6,441 nucleotides of DNA from an uncultured Erysipelotrichaceae bacterium. Its GTDB lineage: Bacteria; Bacillota_I; Bacilli_A; Erysipelotrichales; Erysipelotrichaceae. Both the position numbers and the translations under genes were made by a program. The stretch lies in the NCBI GenBank assembly GCA_902795875.1, contig CADBND010000156.1, positions 1-6,441 of the forward strand, in the 5' to 3' direction. Positions 1-5,342 of this stretch are shown piece by piece (position 1 is the stretch's first letter; each line of letters begins with the position of its first letter). The notes under the pieces were generated by a model. That model was not told the DNA's origin and made no database searches. It saw only the letters and a program-made list of their open reading frames with translations.

Positions 1-496
1 CCAGCTCAGCCAGCGATTTGCCTGCCCACTTTTCCGGGACCATGATCTCAAACAGACCGTGTGAATCATCCAATGAGATGTAGTCCATGATATAGTCGCC
101 GCTTTGTCTGGTGGCGGTCCATTCCGCAATGACCCGCTCCGGATAGACGACCTCATCCGCCCCGTTGTTCAACAGGAATTTCTGATGGACATCACGGGAA
201 GCTCTGGCCACAACTTTCTTGGCACCGAGCTCTTTTAGTAAAGCGGTCGTTTCCAGTGAAGACTGGAAATCATCTCCGATACATACGATACAAACATCGA
301 AATCCTCGATCCCCAGAGACTCCAGGAAGTCCTGTCTTGTGGAATCGCCGATCGCGACATTGTTGAGGAAGTTCATCGCTGCTTCGACCCGGTTCTCGTT
401 GTGATCGACAGCCATTACCTGATGACCGAGTTCCGTTAATTTGAGGGCACAGTGTCTGCCGAAACGGCCAAGCCCTATGATCAGAATGTTTCTCAT
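1..496 (-). CDS. ktrA: KtrA/TrkA-family potassium uptake regulatory subunit (RCK domain), 3' end cut by window
   Basis: This gene encodes the cytoplasmic RCK subunit that gates a Ktr-type K+ transporter in response to bound nucleotides. The first 165 residues are in the window; family members are about 220 residues, so about 55 are missing past the left edge. Seen directly: a Rossmann fold starts at residue 3, with the dinucleotide motif GLGRFG at residues 8-13, the acidic residue D31 at the end of the second strand (MAVD), a conserved AIGD at 48-51, and the alternating hydrophobic strand VCIVCIGDD at 68-76. The RCK C-terminal (TrkA_C) subdomain begins near residue 140. The start at 494-496 is fixed by an AGGAGAG site seven bases upstream. 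It lies 9 bp after the stop of the ktrB-like gene, so the two are surely cotranscribed. In relatives, ATP/ADP act on the N-lobe and c-di-AMP can bind the C-lobe; the C-lobe is too incomplete here to judge. No frameshift or missing key residue is visible. Confidence 0.93.
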   Translation of the reverse strand, partial: MRNILIIGLGRFGRHCALKLTELGHQVMAVDHNENRVEAAMNFLNNVAIGDSTRQDFLESLGIEDFDVCIVCIGDDFQSSLETTALLKELGAKKVVARASRDVHQKFLLNNGADEVVYPERVIAEWTATRQSGDYIMDYISLDDSHGLFEIMVPEKWAGKSLAEL

Positions 497-500
497 AATT

Positions 501-507
501 CTCTCCT
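501..507 (-). promoter_or_regulatory. ribosome binding site of ktrA overlapping the ktrB-like stop codon
   Basis: On the minus strand AGGAGAG lies four bases before the ktrA ATG when counted from its last G. Its first bases are shared with the TAG stop codon (506-508) of the upstream ktrB-like gene. This arrangement is typical of translational coupling, in which ribosomes finishing one gene start the next. It fixes the ktrA start and implies that translation of the short ktrB-like frame could still influence KtrA output. Confidence 0.8.
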
Positions 508-865
508 ATCCAACGTTGATGTGCTCCATCGGAAGACGTGAAGTCTCTTTGATCCGCGGAAGCAAAGCATATATCAGAGTCAGACAACCGACCCTTCCGA
601 AATACATCAGGAATATCAGGATCAGTTTTGTCGGCGTATGCAGAAGCGGCGTGATACCGGTAGTAAGACCGACCGTACCGATCGCTGAAGCGATCTCAAA
701 CAGGCAATCCAGAAAAGGCGTATGCACATGTTCGGCACTGCATACCGGCAACGTCAATAAAAAAGTCCCTGCCAGTATAAGCAACAGGAAACTGATCATA
801 ACCCAGTGAAAAGAACTGATCTGTCCTTTACGAATTTTGAAGGCAGATGATTTTGCCATAGACAT
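506..865 (-). CDS. ktrB: internally deleted KtrB/TrkH-like K+ transporter membrane subunit with a single M1-P-M2 unit
   Basis: KtrB is the membrane subunit of the Ktr K+ uptake system and normally has about 440-460 residues in four covalently joined M1-P-M2 repeats. This intact frame has only 119 residues. Residues 1-48 look like the KtrB N-terminus: a basic stretch, then helix M1 at about 21-42. Residues 49-61 (TPFLDCLFEIASA) are a pore helix in which sequence typical of repeat 1 (TPFLDCLF) runs straight into sequence typical of repeat 4. Residues 63-73 (GTVGLTTGITP) match the repeat-4 selectivity filter, and 79-102 match the last helix, including the GRVG motif with R91. The C-terminus ends in a normal KtrB-like tail (PMEHINVG). 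Roughly 330 residues are therefore missing in frame, with the joint near bases 695-720. No good Shine-Dalgarno site precedes either possible start (863-865 or 857-859). It sits 9 bp before ktrA. It is either a deletion remnant or a minimal subunit; a remnant is the simpler reading, but the frame is undamaged. Confidence 0.8.
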   Translation of the reverse strand: MSMAKSSAFKIRKGQISSFHWVMISFLLLILAGTFLLTLPVCSAEHVHTPFLDCLFEIASAIGTVGLTTGITPLLHTPTKLILIFLMYFGRVGCLTLIYALLPRIKETSRLPMEHINVG

Positions 866-943
866 ATTTTATATCCGAACTATTCTAAAGACAATACATC
901 GCAAATGCATTTTAGCCTGTAAAAAGGCACTTTTTTCAGTTCC

Positions 944-2635
944 TCATATCTTTTTGTTTTCAATGAAGGAACCGAAGATATCCGCATTCACAGGCTTGGA
1001 AAAATAATACCCCTGAACGATATCACAGCCCATCCTCTTCAAAGCAGTATACTGCTTTTGATCCTCCACACCTTCGGCGATCGTCGGCACCTTCAGATAA
1101 CGGGCGATATCGATGACGATCCCGATCATACCGGTATCGCCGTTTTCCCTGAAAGCTTCGCGGATGAAACTCATGTCGATCTTCAAAACATCGACCGGCA
1201 TCCTGCGGATCAGACTCAATGTGGAATACCCCGTTCCGAAATCATCCATCTCGATCGGGAAACCGATCTGCTTGAGCTCCTTCACCCGCTCCACGATCGT
1301 CATATGATCTCTTTCATATACCGACTCCGTGATCTCCAAAGGCAGTAACTTTGCCTGAATATCATATTCCTTCAATATCGCCTGCAGCTGCTCACAAAGA
1401 CAGGGATCATAAAGATCGATGCGGGAAACATTGACCGAGATCGGGATCAGCTTTCCATATCTCTTCTGCCATTCCCTTATCTGCTCCGCCGTTTTCCGCC
1501 AGACATAGAGATCAAGCTTCCGAATCAGCCCGTTGCTTTCAAAAAGCGGAATGAACAGGACAGGCGAGATCTCCCCGAGACTGTGATGTTTCCAGCGGAC
1601 GAGCGCTTCCGCTGAAGCCAGGACCGGTTCCTTCCCCCGGATATCGAATTTGGGCTGATAGAACACCTGAAACTCACCGTTTGCCAGCGCATCTTCAAAC
1701 TCTATCACGAGCCTTTGACAGAACAGTTCCTTGCGAAACATCCGTCTGTCATAATAGGCGATCCTGTTTTCGTAGTTGTCCTTGACGATATCACACGCCT
1801 GTATGGCTCTGTCAAAGCGGTCTTCGATCGTTTCCGTTTTCCCAATACAGCGTTTTATCCCCAGACGAAGGACCGGCTTTATCCTGTCTCTGACAAGATC
1901 GCCATTGAGTTCACTCAGGATCTTCCGGTAATTCTCCTGATGCCGACAATAGACCAGAAAGGTATCGCTCTCTTTTCTGCCTATGAGGGCACCGCAGCTG
2001 TCAAAAACGATCTTCAGATCCTTTGCGATCTTTTTCAGGATGCGGTCACCTTCTTTTCTTCCATACCGCTCATTGATCAGATGAAAACGGTCGATATCGA
2101 ATACCAGCGCATCCATATCGCTGTCCGGATAAAACTGATCGATCTTCTCCGCATAACGGAAGAAATACAAAGAATTATAAAGACCGGTCAAAGGATCGTA
2201 TTCGGTCTCCCAGATGATCCTTCCATATTCCTCTAAACGGATGATCCTGTCGATCTTTCTTTCAAAGACCTCCCGTCTTGGAAGCGGAAGGATCAGCGAC
2301 TCGCTTGCCCCATATTCCAAAGCCTCCGCTTCCTCTTCCCTGTTTCTTCCCAAAGCCAGTATCGCCATGTCTTTTCTGAGCGCATGCCGAAACCCTTCCT
2401 TTCGCAAGACAGCGATATCGCAGATCAGCAGATCAAAGGCCTCTATTCTGTTTTGTTCCAGGAACGTTTCAGCATCATGAAAAAAGAATGTTTCGTAGCT
2501 GTTTTTCAGCAGTTCAGAAATGATCTCTTCATTTGCGGGATCGATGATCGCGATCTTCCTTTTCCGATCATTGAGGATCTCTTCTTTCCGGTTCATTATC
2601 GTTTTCATTCTATTCTTCGCTTTTCTGATCCGCAT
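944..2635 (-). CDS. c-di-GMP phosphodiesterase: degenerate receiver-like + degenerate GGDEF + intact EAL domain
   Basis: This protein of 563 residues probably hydrolyses cyclic di-GMP to pGpG in the cytoplasm. Residues 27-133 resemble a response-regulator receiver: IIDP near the usual acidic pair and D73 in LLICDIAV at the phosphoacceptor place. However, the switch Thr/Ser is Ala (ILALG) and the conserved Lys is lost (LILPLP). Residues 145-300 are a GGDEF domain keeping DPLTGLYN (147-154) and D180/D182, but the signature is ESDTF (222-226), so cyclase activity is unlikely. The EAL domain spans about 305-560 and keeps the catalytic set: EAL 343-345, N402 in SVNVS, E434 in EITES, D464-D465 in MDDFGTGY, K485 in LKID, EGVE 521-524 and Q541 in QGYYFSKP. 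No membrane segment or signal peptide is seen. The start is uncertain: ATGs at codons 1, 10 and 14 all lack a clear ribosome site, and all precede the receiver fold. It is divergent from nagZ across 82 bp and lies 78 bp before the ktrB-like gene, without a clear terminator between. Confidence 0.9.
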   Translation of the reverse strand: MRIRKAKNRMKTIMNRKEEILNDRKRKIAIIDPANEEIISELLKNSYETFFFHDAETFLEQNRIEAFDLLICDIAVLRKEGFRHALRKDMAILALGRNREEEAEALEYGASESLILPLPRREVFERKIDRIIRLEEYGRIIWETEYDPLTGLYNSLYFFRYAEKIDQFYPDSDMDALVFDIDRFHLINERYGRKEGDRILKKIAKDLKIVFDSCGALIGRKESDTFLVYCRHQENYRKILSELNGDLVRDRIKPVLRLGIKRCIGKTETIEDRFDRAIQACDIVKDNYENRIAYYDRRMFRKELFCQRLVIEFEDALANGEFQVFYQPKFDIRGKEPVLASAEALVRWKHHSLGEISPVLFIPLFESNGLIRKLDLYVWRKTAEQIREWQKRYGKLIPISVNVSRIDLYDPCLCEQLQAILKEYDIQAKLLPLEITESVYERDHMTIVERVKELKQIGFPIEMDDFGTGYSTLSLIRRMPVDVLKIDMSFIREAFRENGDTGMIGIVIDIARYLKVPTIAEGVEDQKQYTALKRMGCDIVQGYYFSKPVNADIFGSFIENKKI

Positions 2636-2679
2636 ATCGACTTATTTTCTTTTTTCTTTCTTTTTCCATGTGGGAACCT

Positions 2680-2709
2680 TTCACAAAAGCGCATTCCATT
2701 TGCGATAAA
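2680..2709 (+). promoter_or_regulatory. candidate nagZ promoter placed for a leaderless or near-leaderless mRNA
   Basis: A TTCACA hexamer (2680-2685, one mismatch to the sigma-A -35 consensus) is followed after 18 bp by GATAAA (2704-2709, two mismatches to TATAAT). The same -10 region also has an upstream TG (2701-2702). The nagZ ATG begins at 2718, eight bases after this -10, so transcription would start about at the start codon. No Shine-Dalgarno sequence is found in the 20 bases before the ATG. The intergenic space also has to hold the oppositely directed promoter of the EAL gene, which I could not place. This is a reading by eye and not a tested promoter. Confidence 0.45.
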
Positions 2710-2717
2710 ATGAAATT

Positions 2718-4592
2718 ATGAAAAAGATCGCGATCCTGATCCTGAACATCCTGCTGCTAAGCACGCTTTTCGGATGCCGGAACAGCGAAGCAGACAGAGT
2801 GAAACAGATCGTTGATAATATGACACTCAAAGAAAAAGCGGCACAGATGCTGATGCCGTCCTTTCGTTTCCGCGAATACGGAAAAGAAGATCAAAGCGAG
2901 GACCTGACTTCCATCACACCGGAACTGGAAGAACTGTTAAAAGAATACGGCTTTGGCGGGATCATCCTTTTTTCCAACAACATTAAGGATACTGACCAGA
3001 CAAGAAAACTCGTCGATGATCTCAACAATGCTTCCATTCAGGGAGGACATCTTCCCTTATTCCTATCTGCCGACCAGGAAGGCGGTGCGGTACAAAGGAT
3101 CCCCTTTGGGACCTTCATGCCCGGAAACATGGCTTTAGGAGCCAACGGTGACAGCGAAGACATTTACCGTTGCGCATACATCATCGGCGATGAACTGAAG
3201 GGACTACACATAAACATGGATTTCGCACCTGATGCCGATATCAACCTGGAACCCTCCAACCCCGTCATCGGGATCCGTTCCTTCTCTGATGATTCCGTTA
3301 CCGTCGCGGACGATCTTCTCTATTTCATGAGAGGATTGCAGGACCAGAACCTGATCTCCGTCATCAAACATTTCCCCGGCCACGGCAACACCGATGTGGA
3401 CTCCCATACCGGTCTTCCTTTGATCGACCAGAGTCTTGAACAGATCGAAAAAGCCGAACTCGTCCCCTTCGACAAAGCCATCAAAGGCGGTGTGGAAATG
3501 ATCATGAGCGCTCACATTCAATATCCGCAGATCGAGGATCAGACCTATCATTCTCTAAATGGTGAAGAGATCTATCTGCCTGCCACCTTATCCGAAAAGA
3601 TCATCCAGGGGATCCTTCGGGAAAAGCTCCATTTTGACGGCGTCGTCATTACCGACTCCCTTTCGATGAATGCCATTGCTCTCAATTTCCACAAGAAAGA
3701 TGCGATAAGATCATGCATCAACGCCGGTGTCGATATGATGCTGATGCCGGTGGATGACCACAAAAGCACTTCCTTATATATATTGCAGCTGAAGAACTAT
3801 GTCACAGCCATCGTCAATCTGGTGAACGAAGGACTCGTCTCCCAGGAAAGGATCGATGAAGCCGTGACCCGCATCGTCACTCTCAAACTCAGACACGGCC
3901 TTTTGGATAATAAACAGGAAGAAACAGAAGTCTCTATCGGCTCCAAGGAACACCATGACATCGAAATGGCCATTGCCGAACGGGCAGTCACTCTCGTCAA
4001 AAACGACGGTGTACTTCCGTTAAGTGAAGAAGACAAAGTCCTGATCATGGCTCCTTACAATGCGCAAACCAATTCCGTCAAATATGCGATACAGCTGCTC
4101 AAGGCAAAGCAGCTCATCACTTCCGATCAGAACATCGAAGTCTGTACCTTCGGCTTTGAAACGAGTCAGAACGACTTCAAAAGAAACATACAGCCCTTCT
4201 TAAAAAAGGCCGACAAAGTCGTCTTCCTCTCTTATCTCTATGAGACAGCCGACCTCAACGGCACGGAATTCAGGATGATCGACCGCTCCCTCATGTATTG
4301 CAAGAGAAACAGAATAAAGACGATCGTCATCTCTTCCCACCTCCCTTATGACCTCACCCGCTTCGACGCGGACGGTCTCATGGCCTGCTACTACGCCGCC
4401 GGAATCAAAAACCTGCCTCTTGAAGGAAAAGGCTATCCACCCAACCTCATCGCTGCACTCTTGGTGGCGTATGGGGATATCAGACCGTGTGGAAAACTCC
4501 CTGTAAATATTCCGGAAATGGTATTTAAAAACGGGATCTATTCCTATGGGAAAAAGATCGCCTATAAACGAGGATATTCCATCACCTACTAA
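2718..4592 (+). CDS. nagZ: lipoprotein beta-N-acetylhexosaminidase NagZ (glycoside hydrolase family 3, two-domain)
   Basis: NagZ removes terminal beta-linked N-acetylglucosamine from muropeptides and cell-wall fragments. The 624 residues are close to the two-domain Bacillus NagZ (YbbD, about 640). Residues 1-20 are a lipoprotein signal with lipobox LFGC and Cys20 as the lipidated residue, so the enzyme is tethered outside the membrane. The GH3 TIM-barrel domain spans about 25-395: SADQEGGAVQRI at 117-128, KHFPGHG at 217-223, the D-S-H acid/base loop at 228-230 (D228/H230, matching the Asp-His dyad known in B. subtilis NagZ), MSAHI at 263-267 and the nucleophile D313 in ITDSLSM. The second, GH3 C-terminal-like domain runs about 413-600, starting at AIAERAVTLVKNDGVLPL. 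All catalytic residues are present. The start is fixed by the signal peptide, although no ribosome site precedes it. No murQ, PTS or other recycling gene is adjacent. Its stop codon lies inside a bidirectional terminator shared with the next gene. Confidence 0.95.
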   Translation: MKKIAILILNILLLSTLFGCRNSEADRVKQIVDNMTLKEKAAQMLMPSFRFREYGKEDQSEDLTSITPELEELLKEYGFGGIILFSNNIKDTDQTRKLVDDLNNASIQGGHLPLFLSADQEGGAVQRIPFGTFMPGNMALGANGDSEDIYRCAYIIGDELKGLHINMDFAPDADINLEPSNPVIGIRSFSDDSVTVADDLLYFMRGLQDQNLISVIKHFPGHGNTDVDSHTGLPLIDQSLEQIEKAELVPFDKAIKGGVEMIMSAHIQYPQIEDQTYHSLNGEEIYLPATLSEKIIQGILREKLHFDGVVITDSLSMNAIALNFHKKDAIRSCINAGVDMMLMPVDDHKSTSLYILQLKNYVTAIVNLVNEGLVSQERIDEAVTRIVTLKLRHGLLDNKQEETEVSIGSKEHHDIEMAIAERAVTLVKNDGVLPLSEEDKVLIMAPYNAQTNSVKYAIQLLKAKQLITSDQNIEVCTFGFETSQNDFKRNIQPFLKKADKVVFLSYLYETADLNGTEFRMIDRSLMYCKRNRIKTIVISSHLPYDLTRFDADGLMACYYAAGIKNLPLEGKGYPPNLIAALLVAYGDIRPCGKLPVNIPEMVFKNGIYSYGKKIAYKRGYSITY

Positions 4593-4615
4593 AAATGAGG
4601 TCAAACCTCATTTTT
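4591..4615. terminator. bidirectional intrinsic terminator shared by nagZ and the convergent membrane protein gene
   Basis: A perfect inverted repeat with 10-bp arms (AAAAATGAGG / CCTCATTTTT) and a five-base loop ends in a T-run on both strands. It overlaps the last two bases of the nagZ TAA stop (4590-4592) and the last base of the opposing TGA stop (4615-4617), so 22 bp between two convergent genes serve both. Confidence 0.85.
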
Positions 4616-5175
4616 CATTCTTCAATATCTCTGTCCAGTTCAAACGACAGTTTGAACAGGATGATGGCCGTCGCGATCGCTGTGATCAAAGCACCCAAAG
4701 CGACGATCGTCGCCACGACCATAACGACCTTTATCGGAAGAAGCTGTCCCGTCAAAGAAGTAGCCTGGAAAAGGATGTATACGATCAGATAGACAAACTT
4801 CAATATCTTCAGATCATTGGAATGTGTGGAATGATACTTCCTTGCGATCTTCTCCAGAAGAGAAAGCAGCGCAAATATGAAAAGCGTAGAGACCAGTCCT
4901 GCAGCGGACTGATAGATACTCAGATCATATTTCGGAAAGACCAGCTTTGCCACCCAAAGACCCAGAGAGGCCACCGCCAGAATGATCGCCACGATCTGAT
5001 AAAGCGTGCTGCTGCCTGTCTCGTTCTTCATGTCGCCTAGACCCGCACAGATCAGGATCCAGCCGACAAAATCCGGTGTGAAATTGATCACATGATTCTG
5101 TGTGGTGATATTGAGATTGATCAGAGTGAATAAAAATCCTATTGCGATCAATCTGAGCCCTTTATTGAGTTTCAT
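4615..5175 (-). CDS. small multi-pass membrane protein of unknown function
   Basis: I do not recognise a named function. The 186 residues are mostly hydrophobic, with about six predicted membrane segments at residues 7-22, 34-47, 58-78, 88-108, 124-143 and 147-176. These are separated by short loops, with charged loops KYHSTHSNDLK at 113-123 and DMKNETG at 48-54. The N-terminal pattern, a GFLFTLINLNI helix followed by INFTPDFVGWILICAGL at 30-45, resembles short integral membrane proteins common in Bacillota that carry a TPD-F-GW/Y-IL motif; this is from memory. No catalytic motif, signal peptide or transporter signature is apparent. The start is supported by AGAGGA (5183-5188) seven bases upstream and a perfect TATAAT promoter box about 32 bases upstream. 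It is probably a single-gene transcript, since a terminator hairpin lies upstream and the shared terminator lies at its end. Confidence 0.8.
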   Translation of the reverse strand: MKLNKGLRLIAIGFLFTLINLNITTQNHVINFTPDFVGWILICAGLGDMKNETGSSTLYQIVAIILAVASLGLWVAKLVFPKYDLSIYQSAAGLVSTLFIFALLSLLEKIARKYHSTHSNDLKILKFVYLIVYILFQATSLTGQLLPIKVVMVVATIVALGALITAIATAIILFKLSFELDRDIEE

Positions 5176-5206
5176 GCTGCTGTCCTCTTTGATGTGTTAC
5201 TTTTCC

Positions 5207-5235
5207 ATTATAGTGATTTCTTTTTTTCTCTACAA
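5207..5235 (-). promoter_or_regulatory. sigma-A type promoter of the 186-aa membrane protein gene
   Basis: On the minus strand a perfect TATAAT (5207-5212) follows TTGTAG (5230-5235) with a 17-bp spacer. The predicted transcript start near 5200 gives a leader of about 25 bases, followed by AGAGGA (5183-5188) and the ATG at 5173-5175. The -35 matches only in its TTG. The upstream side is an A/T-rich imperfect palindrome (TTTCTTTTTT ... AAAAAAGAAA, about 5218-5247) that could act as an UP-like element. Confidence 0.65.
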
Positions 5236-5297
5236 CAAAAAAGAAACTCATAATATCACAGAACTTCGTTTTTTTCATAAGAATGATCCCTTCAGAC

Positions 5298-5334
5298 AAA
5301 GAGGAAACACCCCAATGGGTGTTTCCTCTTTTTT
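5298..5334. terminator. strong hairpin terminator between the two right-hand minus-strand genes
   Basis: The 15-bp perfect arms (AAAGAGGAAACACCC at 5298-5312 and its complement at 5317-5331) enclose a CAAT loop. The hairpin begins 12 bases after the stop of the 287-aa gene in that gene's direction and should end its transcript. On the minus strand only three T follow before GTC, whereas on the plus strand the arm continues into a TTTTTT run (5329-5334). As a classical intrinsic terminator it is therefore better in the plus direction, although no plus-strand gene is recognised upstream of it. Confidence 0.8.
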
Positions 5335-5342
5335 CCAGGTTT

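Noticed and set aside
250..269. 8-bp inverted repeat (TTTCCAGT / ACTGGAAA) inside ktrA
   Set aside because: It is short, lies in conserved coding sequence with no T-run, and is plausible by chance.
441..809. 122-codon plus-strand open frame over the ktrA start and the ktrB-like gene
   Set aside because: It is antisense to the KtrB-like pore and helix motifs and lacks a ribosome site.
866..894. Promoter TTGTCT-17-TAAAAT immediately before the ktrB-like ATG
   Set aside because: It would start transcription inside the gene. It fits only a leaderless start at the second ATG, so it is mentioned but not called as a feature.
915..928. Small inverted repeat GCCT/AGGC after the EAL gene as a terminator
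   Set aside because: The stem has only four base pairs and no proper T-run follows, so it is not called a terminator.
1715..2236. 173-codon plus-strand open frame inside the EAL gene
   Set aside because: It lies antisense to conserved GGDEF and EAL motifs. It has no ribosome site and no recognisable domain.
4546..5040. 164-codon plus-strand open frame crossing the end of nagZ and the membrane protein gene
   Set aside because: It runs through the shared terminator and opposite a well-supported minus-strand gene. Its product is highly charged and low in complexity.
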